Under the pieces are notes generated by a model. The model was not told the origin of the DNA, made no database searches, and worked only from the letters and a program-made list of their open reading frames with translations. Below, piece by piece: positions 8,209-16,707 of a stretch of 64,000 nucleotides of DNA. Numbering within the stretch: position 1 is the stretch's first letter; each line of letters starts with the position of its first letter. The position numbers were made by a program, and so were the translations under genes. Origin of the DNA: Methylobacterium sp. E-066. GTDB lineage: Bacteria; Pseudomonadota; Alphaproteobacteria; Rhizobiales; Beijerinckiaceae. The DNA is taken from contig NZ_JAKSYO010000172.1 in assembly GCF_022829635.1 (NCBI RefSeq), positions 124,001 to 188,000 on the forward strand, read 5' to 3'.

Positions 8209-9102
8209 ATGCCGCCCCGCCGACCGACCATTATTCTGGCACGAAGCGTCCTCGCTCTCGGGCTCTGCGCGATGGTGCCTACGCCCGCCTCAGCTGCCGA
8301 AGCTCCGGCCGTGCCGGTGCCGCCGCCGCTTCCGCCGGAGCGGCCGAGCGAGCTGAAGCCGGCCCAACCGGCGGAGCAGAAGCCCCCGACATCCGAAGCC
8401 GCAACGCCGACACCGCCGGTCCGGCCGGCCGAGCTGACGCCGCCGACCAAGGATGCGGCCCCGGAGGCTCAGAAGCCGGAGATCCCAACGCCGCCGCCGA
8501 CGCCGCCGGAGCGGCCGCCGGAACTCTCCGGCGAGGCGGCGCTGGCCCTCAAGGTGGCGCCCCCGGACGACACCGCCTGCCGCGCACGCCTCAAGCGCCT
8601 CGGCGTCGCGTTCGAGCCGCTGCCGCCCATCGCCGAGGGCCAATGTACGGCGCCGCTGCCGCTGAAGGTCACCAAGCTCGCCGACGACATCGCGCTGCCC
8701 GGAGGCGCGACGCTGACCTGCCAGGTGGCCGAATCCTTCGCCCGCTGGGCGACCGAGGTGCAGGTCGTGGCCGAAAGGACGCTCAAGCATCCGCTCACCG
8801 GGCTCGAACTCGGCGGCACCTATGTCTGCCGGGGCCAGAACCACGATGTCGATGCCAAGCTGAGCGATCACGCCTTCGCGGCCGCCGTCGACGTGATGGG
8901 GTTTTCGTTCGCCGGCCGTGCCAGCATCCCGGTCAAGGCGATGCCGGCGGGGACTGAGGACACTGAGTTCCTGGCCTCCGTCCGCGGCAAGGCCTGCGGC
9001 TTCTTCCGCACGGTGCTGGGCCCCGGCAGCAACGCTGCCCATGCCAACCACTTCCACTTCGATGACCGCGAGCGCAACGCCGGCCATCGCCTGTGCGAGT
9101 AG
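8209..9102 (+). CDS. extensin-like C-terminal domain protein, exported
   Basis: This 297-residue protein has a signal peptide (about residues 1-29, ending PASAA). A Pro-rich linker follows at about 30-110 with repeated PPxPPERP units, then an extensin-like C-terminal domain. That domain contains SDHAFAAAVDVMGF and HANHFHFDDRERN, the His/Asp pattern shared with D-Ala-D-Ala-type peptidases of the M15/YcbK group, which suggests a periplasmic role on peptidoglycan. Four cysteines (TACRARL, GQCTAPL, LTCQVAE, TYVCRGQ) and two later ones suggest disulfides. An L,D-transpeptidase follows on the same strand 82 bases on, so the pair may act together on the wall. Confidence 0.85.
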   Translation: MPPRRPTIILARSVLALGLCAMVPTPASAAEAPAVPVPPPLPPERPSELKPAQPAEQKPPTSEAATPTPPVRPAELTPPTKDAAPEAQKPEIPTPPPTPPERPPELSGEAALALKVAPPDDTACRARLKRLGVAFEPLPPIAEGQCTAPLPLKVTKLADDIALPGGATLTCQVAESFARWATEVQVVAERTLKHPLTGLELGGTYVCRGQNHDVDAKLSDHAFAAAVDVMGFSFAGRASIPVKAMPAGTEDTEFLASVRGKACGFFRTVLGPGSNAAHANHFHFDDRERNAGHRLCE

Positions 9103-9184
9103 CGCGGCCGTGGCGGCGGAACGTTCAAGCCCGCTCGATACTTGTGCGACCGGAGCGCGCCCGCTTCCGGAGAACTTGACGGCG

Positions 9185-10288
9185 ATGACGCAGAGATCCA
9201 CGCGGCCGGTTTGCGCGGCTCTGCTGGCGATGAGCCTCACGGCATCGGTAGCGTCGGCGCAGCCGGACAAGGCGCCGGCCCTGACCGCGGAGGCGATCAA
9301 CGCCGCAACTTTTAAGCCGCCGGAGGCCGACAAGCCGGATTCGAAGAAGGCCGAGACCAAGAAGTCCGGCAAGAAATCCCGGAGCGCTAAAAAGACAGAC
9401 GACAAACCCGACCCGCTCATCGTGAAGGCGCAGGTCCTGCTCGACCGAGCCCGGTTCTTCCCGGGCGCGATCGACGGCCTGAAGGGCGAGAACTACCAGC
9501 GCGCCCTCTCAGCCTTCGCGGTGGCCCAGGGCCTGCCCGCCACCCAGGACCTGACGCCCGAGCTCTGGGACAAGCTTCAGGCCACGAGCGACAAGCCGGC
9601 CGTCTCCGACTACGCGCTCACCGAGGCCGACGCCTCCGGTCCCTACGTGGAAAAAATCCCGCCCAAGATGGAAGAGCAGGCCGATCTCAAGGAACTCGGC
9701 TACACCAACCCGCGGGAGATGCTGGCCGAGCGGTTCCACATGAGCCGCGACCTCGTCAGCGCGCTCAATCCGGGCAAGCCCCTCGACAAGGCCGGCGCGT
9801 CGATCACCGTGGCGGCGGTGGATCCGATGGGCACGGACAAGCCGAAGGGCAAGGATCTGCCGCAGGAGCCCAAGGTCGAGCGGATCGAGGTCGACAAGTC
9901 GAGCCGCGACGTGCGCGCCTTCGGGGCCGACGGCAAGCTCCTCGGCTATTACCCGGCCTCGATCGGCAGCACCGAGAAGCCGGCGCCGAGCGGCGAGACC
10001 AAGGTGAAGGGCGTCGCCTTCGACCCGGACTACACCTACAATCCGAAATACGCGTTCAAGGGCGTGAAGACCAAGCAGAAGTTCTCGATCAAGCCGGGGC
10101 CGAACAACCCGGTCGGGCTCGTCTGGATCGACCTCGCGATCCCGAGCTACGGCATCCACGGCACGCCCGAGCCCGAGAAGGTCGGCAAGACCGAATCCCA
10201 CGGCTGTATCCGGCTGACCAACTGGAACGCCCGCGACCTCGCCGCCCACGTGAGCCGGGGCGCCAAGGTGTCCTTCAAGGATGATTGA
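9185..10288 (+). CDS. exported L,D-transpeptidase (YkuD domain) with peptidoglycan-binding region
   Basis: This 367-residue protein starts with a signal peptide (MTQRSTRPVCAALLAMSLTA... ending ASAQ). A Lys-rich linker and a helical peptidoglycan-binding-like segment (LLDRARFFPGAIDGLKGENY) come next. The catalytic YkuD domain ends with HGTPEPEKVGKTESHGCIRL. Cys341 in SHGCIRL is the expected nucleophile, with His339 nearby. Such enzymes make 3-3 cross-links or attach proteins to peptidoglycan in the periplasm. I chose the ATG at 9185 because the signal peptide starts there; the open frame further upstream overlaps the extensin-like gene. Confidence 0.9.
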   Translation: MTQRSTRPVCAALLAMSLTASVASAQPDKAPALTAEAINAATFKPPEADKPDSKKAETKKSGKKSRSAKKTDDKPDPLIVKAQVLLDRARFFPGAIDGLKGENYQRALSAFAVAQGLPATQDLTPELWDKLQATSDKPAVSDYALTEADASGPYVEKIPPKMEEQADLKELGYTNPREMLAERFHMSRDLVSALNPGKPLDKAGASITVAAVDPMGTDKPKGKDLPQEPKVERIEVDKSSRDVRAFGADGKLLGYYPASIGSTEKPAPSGETKVKGVAFDPDYTYNPKYAFKGVKTKQKFSIKPGPNNPVGLVWIDLAIPSYGIHGTPEPEKVGKTESHGCIRLTNWNARDLAAHVSRGAKVSFKDD

Positions 10289-10544
10289 GCCGAGGCGCGC
10301 GTTGTCCGGGCGCGAATGCCGACAAAAATGTATCGCCGGTTAACATCGATGCGGTCATTGATCGGGGAACGGCCAGCGAACGCTTGACACATCCGGTATT
10401 CCGGGCGACGCCACAGGTGGTCTCGCGGACCGCCTGGCGATGCCGCCTCGGCGCTTCCCAGCGCTGCTCTTGCGGCTCGCGAGGCGTATCAATGGCACGG
10501 CAAGATCCCCGGTACGGGGGCGATCGAAGGGAAGACGGCCCGGC

Positions 10545-10934
10545 GTGACTGCTGACCCCAACGATGACGTTCTGAACGGCGTCCGTGTGCTCGTCGTCGA
10601 GGACGAAGCCGCGATCTCGATGCTGCTCGAGGACATGCTGCTCGACTTCGGCTGCGCCGTGGTCGGTCCGGCCGCACGCCTGTCGACCGCCCTTGAGATG
10701 GCGTCGCAGGAGACGTTCGAGATCGCGATCCTCGACGTGAACGTCGCCGGGGAACCGATCTACCCGGTCGCCGAGGCGATCGTGCAGCGCGACCTGCCGC
10801 TCGTGTTCTCTACGGGCTACGGCGGCGCCGGCATCCGCGAGCCGTTCCGCGACCGTCCCGTGGTCCAGAAGCCGTTCAGCCAGGCCGATCTCAAGCGCAC
10901 GCTGATCAGCGCGATCCGCGCCGCCCGGGGCTGA
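10545..10934 (+). CDS. single-domain response regulator (CheY-like receiver)
   Basis: This 129-residue receiver domain has no output domain. It shows VLVVEDEAAISMLLEDML (acidic pocket at the first strand), the phospho-acceptor Asp in IAILDVNVAG, Thr in FSTGYGG and Lys in VVQKPFSQ. The GTG at 10545 gives a compact domain; an upstream ATG would add 35 Arg-rich residues that do not look coding. No kinase is adjacent, so the partner is unknown. The DVNVAGEP pattern is typical of alphaproteobacterial single receivers linked to stress signalling. It converges on yraN with only nine bases between the stops. Confidence 0.85.
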   Translation: MTADPNDDVLNGVRVLVVEDEAAISMLLEDMLLDFGCAVVGPAARLSTALEMASQETFEIAILDVNVAGEPIYPVAEAIVQRDLPLVFSTGYGGAGIREPFRDRPVVQKPFSQADLKRTLISAIRAARG

Positions 10935-10943
10935 CGAAGTCCC

Positions 10944-11321
10944 TTACAGCCCCTCGATGGTGAAGACCTCCGGCACATGCACCGGCCATTCGCCGGGGCC
11001 GATGAACACCGCATCGGCCCGCAGGGTCATCCCCGCACACCAGGGATTGCGGCCGACCCAGGCCCGCGCGGCGCGAGAGAAGCGCCGCCTCTTGGCCGCA
11101 TCGATCGCCACGCGTGCGTCATCCAGGCTCGACCGCGCCTTCACCTCGACGAACACGATGGTGCGCGGCCGGCGGACGATCAGGTCGATCTCGCCGCCAG
11201 CAAAGCTGACCCGGCGCTCCAGCGGCCAGTAGCCCTTCAGCAGCAGCGCCCCCATCGCCAGCCATTCGGCCCGGTGTCCGCGCAGATGGGCGGCGCGACG
11301 CCGCAACGCTTGGTCCGGCAC
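10944..11321 (-). CDS. yraN: YraN family (UPF0102) nuclease-fold protein
   Basis: This 125-residue protein has the YraN signature: GGEIDLIVRRPRTIVFVEVKAR, with the Asp and the E-x-K of a Holliday-junction-resolvase-like nuclease fold, and an N-terminal basic helix (RRRAAHLRGHRAEWLA). The biochemical role of the family is unclear. It lies eight bases after rsmI, and the rsmI-yraN order is widely conserved, so they form an operon. Confidence 0.9.
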   Translation of the reverse strand: MPDQALRRRAAHLRGHRAEWLAMGALLLKGYWPLERRVSFAGGEIDLIVRRPRTIVFVEVKARSSLDDARVAIDAAKRRRFSRAARAWVGRNPWCAGMTLRADAVFIGPGEWPVHVPEVFTIEGL

Positions 11322-11329
11322 GGCTCAGC

Positions 11330-12304
11330 TCAACCCTGGCTGTCCCGGGCGAGCACCAGCGCCCGGGCATAGATGGCGCGGCGCGGCTGCCCGGTCTCGT
11401 CCGCGACGAGGCTCGCCGCATCCTTGATCGAATGCCGTTCCAGCGCAGTGCGGATCAACCCGTCGAGGGCGGCATCCCCCTCGGCTGGGCGGTCCGGCGT
11501 GATCGCGGCGCCGATAATCACGACGATCTCGCCCTTCGGCGCGCCCTCTTGCCCGAACCGCTCACTGAGAGAGCCCAGCGTATCCCGGCGGATCGTCTCG
11601 TAGAACTTGGTCAGTTCCCGGGTCACCGCGGCCGGACGGTCGGCACCGAGCACCGCGGCGGCATCGGCCAGCATCTCGGGCAGGCGGTGGGGCGACTCGA
11701 ACAGGACCAGCGTGCCCGGCACCTGGATCAGGGCTTCGAGCCGGTTGCGCCTTGCCCCGGCCTTCTGGGGCAGGAAACCCTCGAAGAAGAACCGGTCGGT
11801 GGGCAGGCCGGCCGCCACCAGGGCGGTCATCACGGCCGACGGCCCGGGCACCGGCGTGATCGCGATCCCGGCCTCGATCGCCGCCTGGACGAGCTTGTAG
11901 CCGGGATCCGACACCAGCGGCGTGCCGGCATCCGAGACCAGGGCCAGGGCCTCGCCGGCCTGGAGCCGCGCCACCATCCGGTCGCGCACCGCCTCGTTCG
12001 AATGCTCGTGATAGGCGAGCAGCGGCGTGGTGATGCCGTAATGCGCCAGCAGCGTCCGGGTCACGCGGGTATCCTCGGCCAGCACCGCATCGGCCGCCGC
12101 CAGGGTCGCGAGCGCCCGGATGGTGATGTCGCGGAGGTTGCCGATCGGCGTCGCCACGATATGCAGCCCCGGCGACAGCGGCTCCGTCTCGCTGGCCAGC
12201 CCGAAGGCCGTGAAGGTGGTGTTGCGCGGACGGTCCGCACCCGGCTTGTGAGACGTGGGTTTTGTTGAGATCGGGGGCCCCGGGGCATCGAATCGGCGTG
12301 TCAT
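11330..12304 (-). CDS. rsmI: 16S rRNA (cytidine1402-2'-O)-methyltransferase
   Basis: This 324-residue SAM-dependent enzyme of the tetrapyrrole-methylase fold opens its domain with LHIVATPIGNLRDITIRAL and continues with LAEDTRVTRTLLAHYGI, LVSDAGTPLVSDPGYKLV and PGPSAVMTALVAAGLP, all RsmI hallmarks. It 2'-O-methylates C1402 in the ribosomal P site. Residues 1 to about 45 form a poorly conserved extension. ATG 12304 was taken over an ATG nine codons upstream, but neither has a strong ribosome binding site. It heads the rsmI-yraN operon and is divergent from an LpoA-like lipoprotein gene, as in many alphaproteobacteria. Confidence 0.92.
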   Translation of the reverse strand: MTRRFDAPGPPISTKPTSHKPGADRPRNTTFTAFGLASETEPLSPGLHIVATPIGNLRDITIRALATLAAADAVLAEDTRVTRTLLAHYGITTPLLAYHEHSNEAVRDRMVARLQAGEALALVSDAGTPLVSDPGYKLVQAAIEAGIAITPVPGPSAVMTALVAAGLPTDRFFFEGFLPQKAGARRNRLEALIQVPGTLVLFESPHRLPEMLADAAAVLGADRPAAVTRELTKFYETIRRDTLGSLSERFGQEGAPKGEIVVIIGAAITPDRPAEGDAALDGLIRTALERHSIKDAASLVADETGQPRRAIYARALVLARDSQG

Positions 12305-12439
12305 CGCGGGCGATCTTGCCACACTCCGCACCCGACGTCGCGGTCGCGCGTCGAGACCGGGGGCAAGTCGCCACCGGCGCGTTTACATTTGAAAACTGCC
12401 CGGTCAGGTTGTTTGCGCCTGCCCGAAGGAGACCGCGCC

Positions 12440-13726
12440 ATGGCGCGTCCGAAGTGTCGGCGGGACCGTCTCGCGCGCGTCGCCGCCCTGACCGCCATCC
12501 TCGGCGCCTTGTCGCCGACGCTGGGCGGCTGCCTCGGATTCGGCGGTTCGAGCGTGTCCCGGCGCGCGCCTCCCGCCCGGGCCGAGCTGTCGCCGCCGGC
12601 GGACGTGCCGCTGGGCGTCACCCCGGCGAGTCCGGCCGGCTCCCCACCTCCTCTCACGCCCGCGGCTGCGGGCGGCAACCGGATCGGTTCGGGAACCGTG
12701 AAGGTCGCGCTGGTCCTGCCGCTCACCGGCACCGGCGTGGCGGTGGGCAGCGCAATGCGCAACGCCGCCCAGCTCGCCTATGACGAGGGGCAGCAGCCGG
12801 ACCTGACCATCCTGGTCGAGGACGACCGCGGCAGCCCCGACGGCGCCCGGGACGCGACACAGGACGCCCTGAAGCAGGGGGCCGACATCGTGCTCGGTCC
12901 GGTCTTCGCCGCCAACGTCCAGGCCGCCGCCGTACCGGCCAAGGCCGCGGGCAAGCCGGTGATCGGCTTCTCGACGGACGCCTCCGTGGCGTCCCGGGGG
13001 GTCTATCTGCTGAGCTTCCTGCCGCAGCCGGAGGTCGACCGGATCGTCGACGAATCCGTCGCGGACGGAAAGCGCTCCTTCGCGGCTCTGATCCCGGAGA
13101 CGGCCTACGGCAACGCGGTCGAGGCCGAGTTCCGCGAGGCCGTGGCCCGCAAGGGCGCCCGGGTCGCGGCGGTGGAGCGCTACGCCACTGGGGCACCGGG
13201 GCCGGCGGTCGAGCGGCTGGCGCGGGTCATCACCGGGGCCGGGGCCACGGCCGACGCGCTGTTCATCCCGGAGACCGCCGAGGCCATGCCGGCGGTCGCC
13301 GCTGCCCTGACCAAGGCCGGCTACAACCCCGCCCGGGTCCGGCCGATCGGCACCGCCCTCTGGAACGAGCCGGCCCTGTTCGCGCTGCCGGCGCTCCAGG
13401 GCGGACGCTTCGCCTCGCCCGACCGGAACGGGTTTTCCAATTTCAGCGGCCGGTATCAGGCCCGGTTCGGCTCGGTGCCGCCGCGGGTCGCCTCGCTAGC
13501 CTACGACGCGGTGATGCTGTCGGCTGCGCTGACCCGGCAATACGGCTCGCAGCGCTTCGCCGAGACGACGCTGACCAACGCGTCGGGCTTCGCCGGCACG
13601 GACGGCACCTTCCGGTTCCGCCCGGAGGGCCTGAGCGAGCGGGCGCTCGCCGTCTACGAGATCCGCAACAACGCCGCGCCCGTGGTCAGCCCGGCACCGC
13701 GCGTTTTGGCGAAGCCGGGGACTTGA
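12440..13726 (+). CDS. LpoA-like penicillin-binding-protein activator lipoprotein
   Basis: This 428-residue lipoprotein has a basic N-terminus, a hydrophobic stretch and a lipobox with Cys31 (TLGGC). A Pro-rich linker precedes a periplasmic-binding-like type I domain of the LpoA C-terminal kind (KVALVLPLTGTGVAVGSAMRN, GADIVLGPVFAANVQA, GKPVIGFSTDASVA). By homology it would sit in the outer membrane and stimulate a bifunctional penicillin-binding protein. AGGAG lies nine bases before ATG 12440. The divergent arrangement with rsmI-yraN is conserved and supports the assignment over an amino-acid-binding protein. Confidence 0.82.
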   Translation: MARPKCRRDRLARVAALTAILGALSPTLGGCLGFGGSSVSRRAPPARAELSPPADVPLGVTPASPAGSPPPLTPAAAGGNRIGSGTVKVALVLPLTGTGVAVGSAMRNAAQLAYDEGQQPDLTILVEDDRGSPDGARDATQDALKQGADIVLGPVFAANVQAAAVPAKAAGKPVIGFSTDASVASRGVYLLSFLPQPEVDRIVDESVADGKRSFAALIPETAYGNAVEAEFREAVARKGARVAAVERYATGAPGPAVERLARVITGAGATADALFIPETAEAMPAVAAALTKAGYNPARVRPIGTALWNEPALFALPALQGGRFASPDRNGFSNFSGRYQARFGSVPPRVASLAYDAVMLSAALTRQYGSQRFAETTLTNASGFAGTDGTFRFRPEGLSERALAVYEIRNNAAPVVSPAPRVLAKPGT

Positions 13727-13807
13727 TCAAAGCATCGTCCCGAATTCGGTCACGGTACACGACAGATACCGGCTGATACACGCTATCAGCGTCTATCCCA
13801 CCCACGA

Positions 13808-13918
13808 CCTCATCCTGAGGTGCTGCGCAGCAGCCTCGAAGGAGCGCTCCAGGGATCGCGCCGCTGGCTGGAGGCCTCCTTCGAGGCCTCCGCTGCGCTC
13901 CGTCGCCTCAGGATGAGG
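13808..13918. repeat. imperfect inverted repeat bounded by CCTCATCCTGAGG-type ends
   Basis: The left arm at 13808-13843 begins CCTCATCCTGAGGTGC. The right arm at 13877-13918 ends CGCCTCAGGATGAGG, with TCCTTCGAGG inside facing CCTCGAAGGA of the left arm. The arms differ by a small insertion in the middle. This is the well-known style of an alphaproteobacterial intergenic palindromic repeat. It lies between two convergent genes (lipoprotein and hemW), in a gap of 282 bases with no other content. Confidence 0.75.
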
Positions 13919-14008
13919 GGATTGGCTTGGAGGGGCGCCGATCAGGAAGGTCAGGCACAGGCGAGCCCTGGTCGTGTCTCGCACGGGTCCACTACCCGGA
14001 ACGATAAG

Positions 14009-15184
14009 CTATGCCGCCAGCTCGGCCACGAGGGCGTTGAGCACCGGTGCCCCGCGGGGCGTGGCGGCGATCCGGCCGCCGGGCAAGCGATGCAGCAGGC
14101 CGTCGCCGATCAGCATGCCGATGCGGTTGCCATTAAGCGGCCGGCCCTTCAGGGCGGCGTAGCGCTCGGGATCGATCCCCTCGGCCAGCCGCAGGCCCAT
14201 CACCAGAAACTCGTCGGCCTGGTCGGCGGGCGAGAGCGTCTCAGTCTCGACGATGCCATGGCCCTCGCGCTCGACCTTCGCGAGCCAAGCCTCCGGGCCG
14301 CGCTCGGTGACGGTGCCAAGCCGTCCCTCCGGCGTCACCAGCCGGCCATGCGCCCCGGGGCCGATGCCGGCATATTCGCCGTAGCGCCAGTAAAGCAGGT
14401 TGTGCCGGGATTCGGCGCCCGGTCGGGCGTGGTTGGATATCTCGTAGGACGGCAGGCCGGCCTGTCCGCAGACCTCCTGGGTCACGTCGTAGAGAACCCG
14501 GCCAGTCTCGTCGTCCGGGGTCACCAGCTTGCCGGCGGCGGCGAGGCCGTGGAACGGCGTGCCGGGCTCGATGGTGAGCTGATAGAGCGACAGATGCTCG
14601 GCGGCCCGCCGGAGCGCCTCGGTCAATTCAGCCCGCCACAGATCGGGCGTCTGGTCGGGCCGAGCATAGATCAGGTCGAACGAGGTTCGCTCGAACACGG
14701 CCTGGGCGATGCCGATCGCCGCGAAAGCCTCCTCGGCATTATGCAGCCGGCCAAGTCTTTTCAGGGAGGCGTCGTCGAAAGCCTGAACGCCGAGGGAGAC
14801 GCGGTTGACCCCGGCGGTCCGATAGCCGCGAAAGCGGCCGGCCTCGACGCTCGACGGGTTGGCCTCCAGGGTGATCTCGGCATCGGGCGCCATCGCCCAG
14901 TGGCCGGCCACCGCGTCGAGGAGCCCCGCTACCGTCGCGGGCTCCATCAGCGAGGGCGTGCCGCCGCCAAGAAAGATGCTGGTGACGGTGCGGTCGGGCG
15001 TGCGGGCGGCATTGTGGGCGATCTCGGCCCGGAAGGCGTCGAGGAAGCGCGGCTGGTCCACGCCCCCGTGCCGGACGTGGCTGTTGAAGTCGCAATACGG
15101 GCACTTCGCGGCGCAGAAGGGCCAGTGCAGGTAGATCCCGAAGCCCGCGTCGCGGGTCGGATGGTCCGGGCCGGTCGAAGTCAT
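14009..15184 (-). CDS. hemW: HemW-type radical SAM protein (haem chaperone; formerly HemN-like)
   Basis: This 391-residue radical SAM protein has the cluster motif C24-x3-C28-x2-C31 in FCAAKCPYCDF, then GGGTPSLM and the C-terminal HemN-like domain. It lacks the longer N-terminal region of true oxygen-independent coproporphyrinogen oxidase, so HemW is the better call. HemW binds haem and is thought to deliver it to membrane proteins. I chose ATG 15184, since residues before it are of poor quality. The gene lies 38 bases after rdgB in the conserved rph-rdgB-hemW operon. Confidence 0.9.
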   Translation of the reverse strand: MTSTGPDHPTRDAGFGIYLHWPFCAAKCPYCDFNSHVRHGGVDQPRFLDAFRAEIAHNAARTPDRTVTSIFLGGGTPSLMEPATVAGLLDAVAGHWAMAPDAEITLEANPSSVEAGRFRGYRTAGVNRVSLGVQAFDDASLKRLGRLHNAEEAFAAIGIAQAVFERTSFDLIYARPDQTPDLWRAELTEALRRAAEHLSLYQLTIEPGTPFHGLAAAGKLVTPDDETGRVLYDVTQEVCGQAGLPSYEISNHARPGAESRHNLLYWRYGEYAGIGPGAHGRLVTPEGRLGTVTERGPEAWLAKVEREGHGIVETETLSPADQADEFLVMGLRLAEGIDPERYAALKGRPLNGNRIGMLIGDGLLHRLPGGRIAATPRGAPVLNALVAELAA

Positions 15185-15222
15185 GATCGACGGGATGTGC
15201 GCGTGCCGGCCCGGTTTGGCAA

Positions 15223-15870
15223 TCAGGGTGCCGACGCCAGGCAGGCGCGGCTCAACAGCACGAAGGCGCGAGCCCGGTGCGACAGCCCCTCCCCCTTCTG
15301 CCAATCGACCCCGTGCTTCTCCTCGGCGCTCATCTCGCCGAAGGTCCGGTCATGACCGTCCGGCTGGAAGATCGGATCGTAGCCGAAGCCGGCATCGCCA
15401 CGCGGCGGAACGAGCGCGCCGAACACGCGGCCCTCGAACAGCTCGGTATGGCCGTCCGGCCAGGCGAGCACGAGGGCGGAGACGAAATGCGCCTTCCGGT
15501 TCGACGCCCCGCGCTGCTCCAGCTCGGAAGAGATCCGGGCCATGGCGCCGGAAAAGTCCTTGGCCGGGCCGGCCCAGCGGGCGGAGAAGATGCCCGGCGC
15601 CCCGTCGAGCGCGTCGACGCACAGGCCGGAATCATCGGCGAAGGCCGGCAACCCAGTCGCCTTCGCGGCGGCGTGGGCCTTGATAGCGGCGTTCTCGGAG
15701 AACATCGTGCCGGTTTCGTCGGGCTCGGGCAGGCCGAGCTCGCCGGCCGAGACCGCCTCGATCCCGAACGGCGCCAGGAGTTCGCGCATCTCCGTGAGCT
15801 TGCCGGCATTGTGTGTGGCGATGACCACCTTGCCGGTCAGCCTGCGGTTGCCGCTCCGTTGTGGGCTCAC
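15223..15870 (-). CDS. rdgB: RdgB/HAM1 non-canonical purine NTP pyrophosphatase
   Basis: This 215-residue enzyme removes ITP and XTP from nucleotide pools. The family features are VIATHNAGKLTEMRELL at the N-terminus (substrate loop T-x-N-x-x-K), FADDSGLCVDALDGAPGIFSARWAG in the centre, and GFGYDPIFQPDG with the downstream EEKHGVDWQKGEGLSHRARA. The start is the GTG at 15870, which overlaps the rph TGA as GTGA. An AGGAGG stands eight bases before it, inside rph, so translation is coupled. Confidence 0.93.
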   Translation of the reverse strand: MSPQRSGNRRLTGKVVIATHNAGKLTEMRELLAPFGIEAVSAGELGLPEPDETGTMFSENAAIKAHAAAKATGLPAFADDSGLCVDALDGAPGIFSARWAGPAKDFSGAMARISSELEQRGASNRKAHFVSALVLAWPDGHTELFEGRVFGALVPPRGDAGFGYDPIFQPDGHDRTFGEMSAEEKHGVDWQKGEGLSHRARAFVLLSRACLASAP

Positions 15871-16580
15871 GCGATCGCCTCCTTCTGGAGCGCCACAAGC
15901 CGGTCGGTGCCGGCGCGGGCGAGACGCAGCAATTCGAGGAGCTGCTCTTCGGAGAACGGCTCCATCTCGGCGGTGCCCTGCACCTCGACGATGCCGCCCC
16001 TGCCGGTCAGCACGAAGTTGGCGTCGGTCTCGGCCGCCGAATCCTCGGCATAGTCGAGGTCGAGCACGGGCGTGTTCTTGTACAGGCCACAGGACACGGC
16101 GGCGACATGGTCGCGCAGCGGGTCCACCGAGATGATCGAGCGGGTGCGCATCCAGGCGAAACAATCGTAGAGTGCGACCCACGCGCCGGTGATCGCGGCG
16201 GTGCGGGTGCCGCCATCGGCCTGGATCACGTCGCAATCGACCGTAACCTGGCGCTCGCCCATAGCGGGGAGGTTCGTCACCGCCCGGAGCGAGCGGCCGA
16301 TCAGGCGCTGGATCTCCTGGGTGCGGCCCGACGGTTTGCCCGAGTTGATCTCGCGCCGGGTCCGGTCGTGCGTCGCGCGCGGCAACATGGCATACTCGGC
16401 CGTGATCCAGCCCTTGCCGGAGCCGCGCAGCCACGGGGGACCGCGCTCCTCGAGGGAGGCGGTGCAGAGCACGCGGGTGTTGCCGAAGCTGACCAGGCAC
16501 GAGCCCTCGGCGTAGCGCGAGACCGCGCGCTCCAGGGTGACGGGCCGCAGCTCGTCGGCGGCGCGCTTCGAAGGCCTCAT
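15867..16580 (-). CDS. rph: ribonuclease PH
   Basis: This 237-residue phosphorolytic 3' to 5' exoribonuclease trims tRNA 3' ends. Its motifs include GNTRVLCTASLEERGPPWLRG, AEYAMLPRATHDRTRRE, SGRTQEIQRLIGRSLRA, VDCDVIQADGGTRTAAITG and the C-terminal RGGIVEVQGTAEM. Length equals the family norm. ATG 16580 begins MRPSKRAADELRPV; an upstream in-frame start would add 63 residues into the divergent promoter region. It is first in the rph-rdgB-hemW operon and divergent from hrcA, a classical alphaproteobacterial arrangement. Confidence 0.95.
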   Translation of the reverse strand: MRPSKRAADELRPVTLERAVSRYAEGSCLVSFGNTRVLCTASLEERGPPWLRGSGKGWITAEYAMLPRATHDRTRREINSGKPSGRTQEIQRLIGRSLRAVTNLPAMGERQVTVDCDVIQADGGTRTAAITGAWVALYDCFAWMRTRSIISVDPLRDHVAAVSCGLYKNTPVLDLDYAEDSAAETDANFVLTGRGGIVEVQGTAEMEPFSEEQLLELLRLARAGTDRLVALQKEAIA

Positions 16581-16707
16581 CGCGGGCCCTTTCTGATGAG
16601 AGAGTGAGGGCCGGGCTCTTAGGCCGCGGAGCCTGCGCGGGCAAGCATCGCCGCAAGGATTGCTCCCCGGACACCGGGCGGACATGATCGCACGACAGGA
16701 TGACCGC

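Noticed and set aside
5933..8356. 807-residue plus-strand open frame
   Set aside because: It is the antisense shadow of the M3 peptidase; long stop-free antisense frames are normal in DNA this rich in GC, and the M3 frame has the zinc motif.
16581..16707. CIRCE operator search upstream of hrcA
   Set aside because: No TTAGCACTC-N9-GAGTGCTAA-like palindrome is present in the rph-hrcA interval.
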